From Brucella pseudogrignonensis (GTDB taxonomy: Bacteria; Pseudomonadota; Alphaproteobacteria; Rhizobiales; Rhizobiaceae): a stretch of DNA of 64,000 nucleotides. The notes beneath the pieces are model-generated. The model saw only the letters and a list, made by a program, of their open reading frames with translations. It was not told the origin of the DNA and did not search any database. The position numbers and the translations under genes were made by a program. Below are positions 35,025-44,167 of this stretch, piece after piece; positions within the stretch are counted from its first letter, which is position 1, and the number at the start of each line of letters is the position of its first letter. The stretch is from contig NZ_NNRM01000039.1 in assembly GCF_002252525.1 (NCBI RefSeq), positions 266,151 through 330,150 of the forward strand, read 5' to 3'.

Positions 35025-35720
35025 ATGGGCCGATTGCATACAGAAAAACACCTCGTATACCGGATCGGATGGCTTCGTGCAGCGGTACTCGGCGCCAATG
35101 ATGGTATTGTCTCAACGGCAAGCCTCATTTTGGGCGTCGCATCTGCTTCAACGGGAACGACGCAGATAGTAGTCGCTGGCATCGCGGGCCTTGTCGCAGG
35201 CGCGATGTCTATGGCGGCGGGTGAGTATGTTTCTGTCAGCTCTCAATCCGATACGGAGTTGGCAGATCTTGCCAGAGAACGCAAGGAACTCGAAACTCAG
35301 CCCGGAGCAGAGCTCAATGAATTGATGCAAGCCTATATTGATCGCGGCCTAACCCCGGAATTGGCCCGGCAGGTGGCAATACAGCTGACCTCACGCAATG
35401 CTCTGGAAGCGCATGCCCGTGACGAACTGGGAATTGTCGAACACATGGAAGCACGGCCTGTGCAAGCAGCGCTGACCTCAGCGGTCACGTTCTCGATCGG
35501 GGCCGTCCTACCCTTACTGATGGCGGTCATCGCGCCTGCCTCCATCTTGCTTTACGCGGTTGCTATCTCTTCCTTGTTGTTTCTGGCGTTTCTAGGCGCC
35601 ATCGGCGCCAAGGCGGGAGGAGCTAATATACTTAAGGCAACCGTTCGCGTCACCTTTTGGGGCGCATTGGCGATGGCAATCACGGCTGGTATTGGGGCCC
35701 TGGTCGGCACAGCGGTCTGA
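35025..35720 (+). CDS. VIT1/CCC1-family metal transporter
   Basis: A 231-aa membrane protein with the family start LHTEKHLVYRIGWLRAAVLGANDG, the membrane motif GAMSMAAGEYVSVSSQSD with metal-binding residues, a cytosolic three-helix insert rich in Glu (ARERKELETQ), and two C-terminal membrane helices. Family members move Fe(II) or Mn(II) out of the cytosol. Start 35025 is preferred because GGAGG lies 8 nt upstream and homologues begin here; 34998 is the alternative. It is followed on the same strand, 107 bp later, by a P1B-type ATPase. Confidence 0.9.
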   Translation: MGRLHTEKHLVYRIGWLRAAVLGANDGIVSTASLILGVASASTGTTQIVVAGIAGLVAGAMSMAAGEYVSVSSQSDTELADLARERKELETQPGAELNELMQAYIDRGLTPELARQVAIQLTSRNALEAHARDELGIVEHMEARPVQAALTSAVTFSIGAVLPLLMAVIAPASILLYAVAISSLLFLAFLGAIGAKAGGANILKATVRVTFWGALAMAITAGIGALVGTAV

Positions 35721-35827
35721 CCGTCGATCTGAGTTTTTAGGGAATACATATGTAAAGAAAAATTAAAGTAGTCGGTGAGAGGCATGGCTCTAGAATTTGC
35801 TCATTCTATAGGTCGGGGAGACTGAAG

Positions 35828-37672
35828 ATGCGGTTCTCGGTTGAAGATCGATCAAAAACAATCCTGCTGATTTTTGCCTTGTGTGGACTTGTGATGGGGC
35901 TCGGCCTTCACTTTTCCGGCTATTCATCGGGAGCACGGATAATCTGGGCAATTGCCACTTTGCCTGTGCTGGCAACTTTGTTTGTCGAGATTTTCAGGAG
36001 TTTATGGCGAACAGAGTTCGGGTTGGATATTGTCGCGGCGTTGTCAATGTCGGCCGCACTGGCATTTGGGGAAATGCTGGCGGCTTCGATTGTCGCCCTC
36101 ATGTACACCGGCGGAGCCTTCCTTGAAAGCTTCGCCGAAGGACGAGCACGTCGTGAGATTCACGCTTTGCTGTCCCGTGCACCGCGAACAACAATGCGTT
36201 ATATCGACGACAATCTCGAAGAGATTGCCGTTGATACTGTTCGTCCGGGTGACCGCCTGCTAATTCGTCAGGGGGATGTCATCCCTGTCGACGGAAGTAT
36301 TGCGTCTGCAAAGGCCTTTGTGAACACGTCTGCGCTGACGGGAGAATCCCTTCCGGTCTCGCTTGCGGCCGGAGCCGATGTATTGAGCGGATCAATGAAT
36401 GCTGGTAATGCATTCGATATCGTTGCCAGACACGAAGCGAAAGACAGTACCTACGCTGGCATTGTTCGCCTCGTTGAAGAGGCCCAGCATTCGAAGGCTC
36501 CAATGTCGAGACTGGCGGATCGGTGGTCTGTCGGTTTTCTGATCGTGACAGTCGTGATTGCCTTCGGTGCATGGTGGTTCACGGCAGACCCGATAAGGTC
36601 GGTTGCCGTCCTCGTCGTGGCGACGCCATGTCCTCTCATCCTGGCGGTACCTGTCGCTCTTGTTGCCGGTCTATCGCGCACCGCTCATTTCGGCGTGCTG
36701 GTGAAGGGTGCTGGTCCCTTGGAAAACATGGCTCGTATCAACACGTTGGTGCTGGACAAGACTGGAACACTGACAGATGGTCGCCCACAAATTACTTCGA
36801 TCCACCCGCAGCCTGGATTGAGCGAAAATGATCTACTGCGTTTCGCCGCCTCCCTTGACCAGGTGTCCAAACATCCGATGGCGCAGGCTCTTGTACTAGC
36901 CGCTCAGCGGCGCGGTATAAATCTTGTATTGCCGACCGATGTGAGCGAACTGGCAGGAGATGGAGTGGCGGGCTGGGTCGATGGCAAAAGCGTCGTTGTC
37001 GGCGGACACAGCTTCGTTGAGAGGCAGGTCAACGCAATACTGAGTGAAATCCCCCATACAGAAGCTGGAGCGGCCCTGGTTGCAGTCGCGATAGACGGTA
37101 GCATCACGGGTTATATCATTATGGCCGATCCCTTGCGCGGCGAAGTGGTCGATACGTTACGGGGCTTACGCAAAGATGGCGTCAAGCGAATAGTGCTGGC
37201 GACAGGTGATCGTGCTGCAGTGGCCAAACGCATCACTAAGGGTTTGGGATTTGATGCCATCTACTCCGAACTTTCACCCGATCAAAAGGTGCTGACCGTG
37301 CTCAGCGAGCGTAAGAACGGCCCCGTGATGATGGTCGGAGATGGGGTCAACGACGCGCCCGCACTTGCAGCGGCTGATGTTGGCGTTGCCATGGGTGCGA
37401 GGGGAGCGGCGGCTTCGGCAGAGGCGGCCGATGTCGTTCTTCTCGTAGATAGAATAGACAGACTTCGCACCGGGATAGAAATTGCCAAGCGATCAAGACG
37501 CATTGCTGTCGAAAGTGTTGTGGTTGGGATTGGTCTTTCAGTTATCGCCATGATCGCAGCAGCGTTGGGTTATCTGCTGCCTGTCCGGGGCGCATTGCTC
37601 CAGGAAGCGATTGATGTCACCGTCATTGTTAATGCGCTGCGAGTGTTGAGAATCTCACCAACCGCCAGCTGA
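35828..37672 (+). CDS. P1B-type heavy-metal translocating ATPase with CPL-type motif
   Basis: A 614-aa P-type ATPase with no N-terminal metal-binding (HMA) domain. Phosphorylation site DKTGTLT is near residue 311, the TGE loop reads LTGES, HP motif is in SKHPMAQAL, and the hinge is GDGVNDAPAL near 504. The ion-binding membrane motif is TPCPL (residues ~265-269), not the CPC of copper and zinc pumps, so the metal specificity differs from the best known classes. GGGGAG precedes the start. It is adjacent to a VIT1/CCC1 gene, suggesting shared handling of a divalent metal such as Fe, Mn or Co. Confidence 0.9.
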   Translation: MRFSVEDRSKTILLIFALCGLVMGLGLHFSGYSSGARIIWAIATLPVLATLFVEIFRSLWRTEFGLDIVAALSMSAALAFGEMLAASIVALMYTGGAFLESFAEGRARREIHALLSRAPRTTMRYIDDNLEEIAVDTVRPGDRLLIRQGDVIPVDGSIASAKAFVNTSALTGESLPVSLAAGADVLSGSMNAGNAFDIVARHEAKDSTYAGIVRLVEEAQHSKAPMSRLADRWSVGFLIVTVVIAFGAWWFTADPIRSVAVLVVATPCPLILAVPVALVAGLSRTAHFGVLVKGAGPLENMARINTLVLDKTGTLTDGRPQITSIHPQPGLSENDLLRFAASLDQVSKHPMAQALVLAAQRRGINLVLPTDVSELAGDGVAGWVDGKSVVVGGHSFVERQVNAILSEIPHTEAGAALVAVAIDGSITGYIIMADPLRGEVVDTLRGLRKDGVKRIVLATGDRAAVAKRITKGLGFDAIYSELSPDQKVLTVLSERKNGPVMMVGDGVNDAPALAAADVGVAMGARGAAASAEAADVVLLVDRIDRLRTGIEIAKRSRRIAVESVVVGIGLSVIAMIAAALGYLLPVRGALLQEAIDVTVIVNALRVLRISPTAS

Positions 37673-38233
37673 TGGTCGCGGTGGTTTTGTTGCGCCACAG
37701 CTCACCCTTTGACGCATACAGTTTTCTATCGCCAAAACGCGATTTTCGGTCGGTTCCGCCGCTTCAAAAGCCACTGAATGAAATGATTGTCAGTCAGGTT
37801 TTTGAAGCCGCTCTCTGTTTCTTTTTCCGCAGCCTAAGTGCTGGTGTTTATCGGCGATTATGAGGGCACCACCCGTCACCACTACCTGGGCCCTTCAGGA
37901 CTAGGCCCCGACAATGGCATCGTGACGCTCAACAGCCCGTTGTGTTTGTAACCCGGCAGCTAAGTTAGCAGATAGTAGATTTAGTGTGCCAGTCAGAGAC
38001 ATTGGTTCCTTTAAAGCGGGCATAAACTGGTAGCACGAACTGATCCGTTATGTGTGTTTTCCGGAAGATTTTTACGTAGAGTCAAGAACACCCAGTGTGT
38101 CTCAGGCGGTTTTGGCCTGTTGTGTGCTTTTGTTCGAAGTCGCAAGTAATGATCTTTAGAGTGAGCAAACCGAATCGTGTTGATTTTGGCATCATTTGGT
38201 GATACTTGTGACGCCTCTGCAGGGAGTCGAATT
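37673..38233. other. intergenic, possible gene debris
   Basis: 560 bp. Short frames include a plus-strand tail TRHHYLGPSGLGPDNG ending near 37950 that resembles the end of a protein, but I cannot place it. AT-rich before the vapB start. Confidence 0.35.
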
Positions 38234-38434
38234 ATGCGCTCAACCATCAATCTTGATGACAAGCTTTTAGAAAAAGCCAGATTGTTGACCGGAACGAAAG
38301 AGACAGCCGCTTTAGTCCGACAAGCGCTAGAAACACTTGTGCGACTAGAGACTGGTAAACGCCTTATTGCTCTTGGAGGCACGATGCCGGACGTTGAAGC
38401 AGCTCCTCGCCGTCGGAGCTCAGAGAAGAAGTGA
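38234..38434 (+). CDS. vapB: VapB-type antitoxin
   Basis: A 66-aa protein with the ribbon-helix-helix opening MRSTINLDDKLLEKARLLTG and the second helix TAALVRQALETLVRLE. AGGGAG lies 7 nt before the ATG. It overlaps the downstream PIN-domain gene by 4 nt (GTGA), the usual antitoxin-toxin coupling. It neutralises the toxin and should repress the operon. Confidence 0.88.
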   Translation: MRSTINLDDKLLEKARLLTGTKETAALVRQALETLVRLETGKRLIALGGTMPDVEAAPRRRSSEKK

Positions 38435-38808
38435 TTTTGGCAGACACTTCAATTTGGATTGACCATTTCCGCAGCGGCGATAATGAGCTTATTAAGATTA
38501 TCGCTGATGACCTTTTGCTTTGCCATCCAGCGATTATAGGCGAACTTGCGTTGGGCAGTCTCCGAGACAGGACGAGTGTATTGGCTTTTTTGAATGTGCA
38601 GCGTGAAGCTGAAGTCGCAACACATGACGAAGTCATGACCATGATTGAAAAGCACTGCATTTTTAGCATGGGCATTGGCTATACTGATGCCCAACTGCTG
38701 GCATCAGTTCTTCTCGACCGGCGAACTTCACTGTGGACCCGAGACAAGCGCTTAAAGGTTACGGCTGAAAAAGCCGGTGCACGGCTTTACGAGCGGCTGC
38801 ACAATTAA
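38431..38808 (+). CDS. vapC: VapC-type PIN-domain toxin ribonuclease
   Basis: A 125-aa PIN-domain nuclease starting at GTG 38431. The acidic quartet is present: Asp in ADTSIWIDHF, Glu in IIGELALGS, Asp in GYTDAQLLAS and Asp in LWTRDKRL. Such toxins cleave tRNA or rRNA when released from VapB. Intact by every motif, so the locus should be functional. Confidence 0.93.
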   Translation: MILADTSIWIDHFRSGDNELIKIIADDLLLCHPAIIGELALGSLRDRTSVLAFLNVQREAEVATHDEVMTMIEKHCIFSMGIGYTDAQLLASVLLDRRTSLWTRDKRLKVTAEKAGARLYERLHN

Positions 38809-39246
38809 TAATGAAATGACATTATCCATTTCACGGCTTGTTTTGAGGAAGAATATTGCGATCAACATTTAAAATGATCAATCCAATCATCTGATTGCCG
38901 GCCAAGATTCTTGCCAGCTATCTCCCATCAAAAGCAATATGGCCCCTAAATACCTTGAAGGGAAATGAACCCGCGATCTGAGCCTTTGGTCTTTCCAAGC
39001 TATTGATAGAGTTGCGCAATGAGCTGAAAGCACTCATCAGTCCGAAGCAGCCCGCGAGAATTGCAGACATTGCAATAAAGTCTGAAGCAATAATCACCAC
39101 GTCATTCCGCAAAGGTGGCCAGTTAGTATCGCCCACGCGCTGATCCCAACATCAATCAGGATATTTTTCTCCTGCTTGCTTTTGCAATCGATATTGCGGA
39201 GGCTGTTGCCGGGCTCCCATCCGGGAGAGCTCTTGGGAGGAAAGAC
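38809..39246. other. intergenic with a Bru-RS-like repeat
   Basis: 438 bp between vapC and the gamma-glutamyltransferase gene. 38885-38975 matches the repeat family described under findings. The last bases hold the GGGAGG ribosome site of ggt. No other gene seen. Confidence 0.4.
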
Positions 39247-40986
39247 ATGCAGCATTACAGACTGAAATCGCTTTCCCTTGCCGCAGTCATTGCCGTTGCA
39301 GGTCATCTGCCTTCGGCTCAAGCGGCATCGCCAGCTCCGGCAGAAGGCCGGAATGGTATGGTGGTTACAGCCCAGCATCTTGCCTCGCAGGTCGGTATCG
39401 ATGTGCTGAAGAACGGCGGCAACGCCGTCGATGCTGCGGTTGCGGTCGGCTACGCGCTGGCGGTTGTCTATCCAACGGCCGGTAATCTCGGCGGCGGCGG
39501 CTTCATGACGATCCGCTTCAAGGACGGCAAGAGCACCTTTCTGGATTTTCGCGAGCGCGCGCCGCTTGCCGCCACTAAGACCATGTATCTGGACAAGGAT
39601 GGCAAGCCGATCAATGGCGCCAGCACTGAAACCTATCTGGCCATCGGTGTACCAGGAACGGTGGCTGGCCTTGAGGAAGCACGCGAAAAATATGGCACCC
39701 GCAAGCGCGAGGAGTTGATCGACCCGGCGCTGAAACTCGCCAAAAACGGTTTCACACTTGAACTTGGCGATATTCTCTCCTTAGCCGATGGCAACGAAAG
39801 ACTGGCGAAAGACCCGGCAGCGGCGAGAATCTTCCTGAAAGACGGCAAGCCGCTTCCTCTGGGTGAAAAGCTTGTCCAGCCCGATTTGGCAAAGTCGCTT
39901 TCGGCCATTTCGGAAAAGGGTCCGGCAGCCTTCTATCAGGGCGATATCGCCGATCTGATCGTCAAGTCGAGCAAGGAATATGGCGGCATTCTCGCCAAGG
40001 CCGATTTCGAGCAGTACAAGGTTCGAGAGCTGGAACCGGTGAAGTGCAGCTATCGCGGCTATGACATCGTCTCATCGCCGCCGCCTTCTTCGGGCGGACT
40101 GATCATCTGTGAAATCCTGAACGTGCTTGAAGGCTACCCGATTTCTTATCTCGGCTATGGCTCGGCGGAAACCACGCGTTTGATGGTGGAAGCGATGCGC
40201 CATGCCTATGTCGACCGCAACGCGGCATTGGGCGACCCTGATTTCGTCGATAATCCAATCGAGAAGCTCACCAGCAAGGCCTATGCCGCAGAAATCCGCA
40301 GTCGCATTGATCCTTATCGCGCCGGTGTCAGCGAGGCGCTGAAACCAGCCGAGTTCAAGGAGTCCACAGAAACCACGCATTATTCCATTGTGGATAAGGA
40401 CGGCAATGCTGTCGCCGTGACCTATACGCTTAATGGATCGTTCGGCACGGCCAAGGTGGCCGAGGGCACCGGCATTCTTCTCAACAACGAGATGGACGAC
40501 TTCACCATCAAGCCGGGCGTAGCCAATCTCTATGGCCTCATACAAGGCGAAGCCAACGCCATCGAACCACGGAAGTCACCGCTGTCCTCAATGAGCCCTA
40601 CCATCGTATCGAAGGATGGCAAGCCGTTCATGGTCATCGGTAGCCCCGGCGGTTCGCGCATCATCACGATCACGCTCGAGGCAATCATGAATATCATCGA
40701 TCATGGTATGGACATTCAGGAGGCAATTGACGCCCCGCGCATCCACCACCAGTGGCTGCCCGACCAGGTCTATATGGAAGCAAACGCGCTTTCGCCGGAT
40801 ACGATCCGGCTACTGACGCGTATGGGCTATACGGTTGGAGTAGACGCTGACTGGCCGGTCTGGGGTGAGGCAGCCGGCATACTTGTCGGTGGCAAGGATA
40901 TGGCGGCCATCGAAAAGGGCGGCAATAGCCGCTATTACGGTGCTATTGACAGTCGTGCAGTCGGTGGTGCCGCCATAGGATATTAG
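39247..40986 (+). CDS. ggt: gamma-glutamyltransferase
   Basis: A 579-aa periplasmic enzyme with signal peptide ending SAQAAS, start preceded by GGGAGGAAAG. It hydrolyses or transfers the gamma-glutamyl group of glutathione. The precursor self-cleaves at Thr376 in ETTHYSIVD, the small-subunit nucleophile. Other active-site motifs are present: GGNAVDAAVAVGYAL, NLGGGGFM, DFRERAP and GSPGGSRIITI. Full length for the family. Its GC-rich codon use differs visibly from the AT-richer neighbours. Confidence 0.95.
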   Translation: MQHYRLKSLSLAAVIAVAGHLPSAQAASPAPAEGRNGMVVTAQHLASQVGIDVLKNGGNAVDAAVAVGYALAVVYPTAGNLGGGGFMTIRFKDGKSTFLDFRERAPLAATKTMYLDKDGKPINGASTETYLAIGVPGTVAGLEEAREKYGTRKREELIDPALKLAKNGFTLELGDILSLADGNERLAKDPAAARIFLKDGKPLPLGEKLVQPDLAKSLSAISEKGPAAFYQGDIADLIVKSSKEYGGILAKADFEQYKVRELEPVKCSYRGYDIVSSPPPSSGGLIICEILNVLEGYPISYLGYGSAETTRLMVEAMRHAYVDRNAALGDPDFVDNPIEKLTSKAYAAEIRSRIDPYRAGVSEALKPAEFKESTETTHYSIVDKDGNAVAVTYTLNGSFGTAKVAEGTGILLNNEMDDFTIKPGVANLYGLIQGEANAIEPRKSPLSSMSPTIVSKDGKPFMVIGSPGGSRIITITLEAIMNIIDHGMDIQEAIDAPRIHHQWLPDQVYMEANALSPDTIRLLTRMGYTVGVDADWPVWGEAAGILVGGKDMAAIEKGGNSRYYGAIDSRAVGGAAIGY

Positions 40987-41152
40987 AGCACAAATCTCAT
41001 CGACTGCCTTGACTGCCAGTTAAAATTCTCAGGTGCTAACGACCGGAATGGGGCCGTCTCCGGAAGATCCGCTTTGGGCCTGAACAAGCCGAAAGCGGAC
41101 ACTCCTGTTACGCACCAGTGCCTTTGATTCTTATCCGCACCCATTCCCCCCT

Positions 41153-42193
41153 TCATTTTCTCCCCTCTTTTACGAGCAGCGAGATAAAGTAGATGCCACC
41201 AATGCTCACCGTCATGATGCCGACGGGGAGTTGTGTTTGGAAGGCGTGCTGGGCTGCGTAATCAGCGGCTGCAAGCAGACTGCTGCCTGTAAGGGCTGAT
41301 GCAATGAGGGTGACGCCTGCAGAACGAGTGATCCGCCGTGCAATCTGTGGAGCTGCAAGCGCAATGAAGGTGATGGGGCCTGCCGCAGCCGTGACGGTTG
41401 CGGTGAGTGCTACACCAAGGATCATTACTGACACCCGCGTAATATTGGCATTAACGCCTGAGGCTCGTGCCGCATCATCACCCATTTCGAGCTGCCGCAT
41501 GGGTCTTGCAAGCAGGATGGTGAAAGGCATGATGATGATAAGAACAATTACAACCGGTATGAGCTGATCAAAACTGAGACCATTGAGAGAACCCGCTCCC
41601 CAGATAGCCGCCGACATCGCAACATTGAGATCAGCCACCTTGATCATCCAGCCATTGAAGGCGGATAACATCGCCGAGATGCCGATGCCGACAATGATCA
41701 ACCGGAAGCCCTGCATGCCATTGCGCCAGGCAAGTCCATAAACTGCTAAAGCTGTGAGAATACCACCTATGAGCGCGCCAGCGGCGATCTCATAATAGCC
41801 GCCCGACAAAAGCAGAATGACAAACAGTGCACCTGTATATGATCCTGCTGCAAAACCGATAATGTCGGGACTGCCTAACGGATTGCGCGTGAGCGACTGG
41901 AAGATCGCACCACTCATGCCAAGTGCTGCACCTAACAAAATGGCGAGAAGCACTCGCGGCAGCCGCCATTCGACAACAATCATCCGCACCATATCATCGC
42001 CATGACCACGCAAGGCATCAAGCACATTGAGGACCGGAATCTGGTAACTGCCAGAAGTGAGCGATGCCAATATTATGAGCAGGATCAGCACGATGAGGAT
42101 CACGCCAGTCAGCAGGCTACGACGATGCAGGCGCAAGGAGAGCTGATCACCAAACAGGCGGAGCGTGGCTGTATATCCGTGTTTGTCGGTCAT
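41153..42193 (-). CDS. FecCD-family iron-siderophore ABC permease (second)
   Basis: A 346-aa permease with about nine membrane segments and the family motifs RLPRVLLAILLGAALGMSGAIFQSLTRNPLGSPDIIG and GPITFIALAAPQIARR. Overlaps the preceding permease gene by 4 nt. Last gene of the siderophore operon; no ATPase gene follows it, as only an intergenic region and ggt lie beyond. Confidence 0.93.
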   Translation of the reverse strand: MTDKHGYTATLRLFGDQLSLRLHRRSLLTGVILIVLILLIILASLTSGSYQIPVLNVLDALRGHGDDMVRMIVVEWRLPRVLLAILLGAALGMSGAIFQSLTRNPLGSPDIIGFAAGSYTGALFVILLLSGGYYEIAAGALIGGILTALAVYGLAWRNGMQGFRLIIVGIGISAMLSAFNGWMIKVADLNVAMSAAIWGAGSLNGLSFDQLIPVVIVLIIIMPFTILLARPMRQLEMGDDAARASGVNANITRVSVMILGVALTATVTAAAGPITFIALAAPQIARRITRSAGVTLIASALTGSSLLAAADYAAQHAFQTQLPVGIMTVSIGGIYFISLLVKEGRK

Positions 42194-43287
42194 AATCCGC
42201 TGACCTTTCTGCGGCGTGCCAGCGCGATAAGAACGGGTGCACCAATGAAGGCTGTCACGATTCCGGCTTCAAGCTCTCCGGGATAAAGCACCAGACGTCC
42301 TGCAATATCCGCACTCAACAGAAGGACCGGTGAGAAGATCAGCGTGAAGGCAATAATCCGTCGCTGATCGGGGCCAGTAAACCATCGCACCATATGCGGC
42401 ACAATCAGTCCGACAAAGCCAATCGGACCGCAAGCAGCAGTCCCTGCCCCCGCAAGCAGTGTGACAGCAATCACCACAAGAATGCGCGCTTTGAGAATAT
42501 CTGAACCCAAAGCACGAGCCAGATCATCCCCAAGTGCGACAGCATTTAGCGATCGGGCTGCCAGCAGTGCAATGACCAGCCCTGCCAGAATAAACGGCGC
42601 AACCAGTGTCACCACATGCATGTCACGACCGGCGATAGAGCCAATCGACCACATACGTAGCGCATCAAAGGTCTGAGGATTGAGTAATGTCATGGCGGAG
42701 CCAATGCCGCTCAGGACAGCAGACAAAGCCACCCCTGCCAGAACCAGCCTGACGGGTGTTGCACCTTCGCGACCTGTTGCACCCAATGCATAGACAATCA
42801 GCGTGATGACAATAGCCCCGGCAAAGGCCGCCCAGATATATGTACCAATCGACTGCCAGCCCAGAAGGCCGACGGCCAGTGTGACAAAGAAGGCAGACCC
42901 AGCATTCACACCCAAAATTCCCGGATCTGCCAGAGGGTTTCTCGTCGCAGCCTGTATCAGCGCACCCGAAACGCCAAAGGCTGCACCGCATAACAGCCCA
43001 AGCAGGGTGCGAGGCAGCCGATAATCAAGCAAAATGATCTGCTCAGCCGATCTTCTGTCCTGGCCTGACAAGGCTTGAAGCAGAACATCAGGCGACAGCA
43101 TCCGCGTCCCCAAAAGAAGGCTTAAAAGGCTCAGCGCAATCAGCAAGCCAAAGCCGCACAGCATCCACACAAGGCTCAGCTGCATTGCTGGCGCAGAGAT
43201 ATTGATGCGACCTTCAGCTTTCACTGACAAGGCTGCTGTAGCCAAACCAGCTGCCTCTCGCCCTGTCGTATCTTCAATCCTCTTCAC
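42190..43287 (-). CDS. FecCD-family iron-siderophore ABC permease (first)
   Basis: A 365-aa permease with an ~50-residue N-terminal extension before the first membrane helix. Motifs: RLPRTLLGLLCGAAFGVSGALIQAATRNPLADPG and GPIGFVGLIVPHMVRW. It pairs with the downstream permease to form the membrane heterodimer. Seven bp from the siderophore-interacting-protein gene. Confidence 0.93.
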   Translation of the reverse strand: MKRIEDTTGREAAGLATAALSVKAEGRINISAPAMQLSLVWMLCGFGLLIALSLLSLLLGTRMLSPDVLLQALSGQDRRSAEQIILLDYRLPRTLLGLLCGAAFGVSGALIQAATRNPLADPGILGVNAGSAFFVTLAVGLLGWQSIGTYIWAAFAGAIVITLIVYALGATGREGATPVRLVLAGVALSAVLSGIGSAMTLLNPQTFDALRMWSIGSIAGRDMHVVTLVAPFILAGLVIALLAARSLNAVALGDDLARALGSDILKARILVVIAVTLLAGAGTAACGPIGFVGLIVPHMVRWFTGPDQRRIIAFTLIFSPVLLLSADIAGRLVLYPGELEAGIVTAFIGAPVLIALARRRKVSGL

Positions 43288-43294
43288 TTAAGCC

Positions 43295-44167
43295 CTAAAC
43301 CCGCGCCTGTCCTTCGATCCAGTAACCGATTGCATCAATGCACCTTTTTTCAAAGCCAAGGGTATCGCGGAAATGTTTGCGACACTGCGAAACGGCAAGT
43401 GCTTCACCGGCAATGTAGATATAGCCCGGACCTTCTGGCAGCTGATCGATGCTCTCGGCAATCCGCGGCAGCTCTGTATAGCCAGGGCGATCTGGCTTCA
43501 AACCATGACAGACATGCCAGTGAATGCTGGCATCTGCTTTTGTCGCAATCTCTTGCTGGTCCTCATCGAGCGGAACTTCCACATGCACAATCGCCTGAAA
43601 CCGATCGGGCAGTTCTTCCAAAACACGACCAACAGCGGGCAGGCCGGTAATATCCGTGAGCATCAAAATCCATGTGCTGCCCTTCGGGATCCATAGCCGG
43701 CCTTCCGGATTACAAATGCCCACAACATCGCCAACTTTGGCAGACATCGCCCAGCCTGTAGCAACTCCACCCTCATGCACGACGATATCTATCGTCATCT
43801 CGCAGCGTGATGCATCCCAGCGACGGACCGTATAGGGACGGTTTGGACAATGTTGAGAACCATCTGGTCTGCCCCATTTGCCATTCTCCATCAGAACCGG
43901 CAGCGTCACGGCCGTGTCAGGGTCAGGCCGCAACGCAAGCCGCACCCATTCATCCGCATGACCGGATGGGAGCAGCCGTTCTCCGCCAACAACCTTCAGA
44001 ACAACCCGGATGAGAGATGGAGAGAGTTGTTCAATATCAATCGTCTCTCCTAAGAAATAGTCCTCCACATAAGGATCGTGATGATGACCATAATCCTCAT
44101 CGTGGGCGTGATTATGGTCATGTGAGTGGGTTTCGTGACTATGCGTATCGTCGTGCATCTGTATCAT
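43295..44167 (-). CDS. siderophore-interacting protein (flavin-type ferric reductase)
   Basis: A 290-aa SIP-family protein. Following a His/Asp-rich N-terminal tail (HSHDHNHAHDEDYGHHHD), it has the FAD-binding RRWDASRCEMTIDIVVHEGG region and the NAD(P)H-binding C-terminal half ending CRKHFRDTLGFEKRCIDAIGYW. Such cytoplasmic proteins release iron by reducing the ferric siderophore. The His-rich tail may bind a metal ion. ATGA overlap with the binding-protein gene. Confidence 0.9.
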   Translation of the reverse strand: MIQMHDDTHSHETHSHDHNHAHDEDYGHHHDPYVEDYFLGETIDIEQLSPSLIRVVLKVVGGERLLPSGHADEWVRLALRPDPDTAVTLPVLMENGKWGRPDGSQHCPNRPYTVRRWDASRCEMTIDIVVHEGGVATGWAMSAKVGDVVGICNPEGRLWIPKGSTWILMLTDITGLPAVGRVLEELPDRFQAIVHVEVPLDEDQQEIATKADASIHWHVCHGLKPDRPGYTELPRIAESIDQLPEGPGYIYIAGEALAVSQCRKHFRDTLGFEKRCIDAIGYWIEGQARV

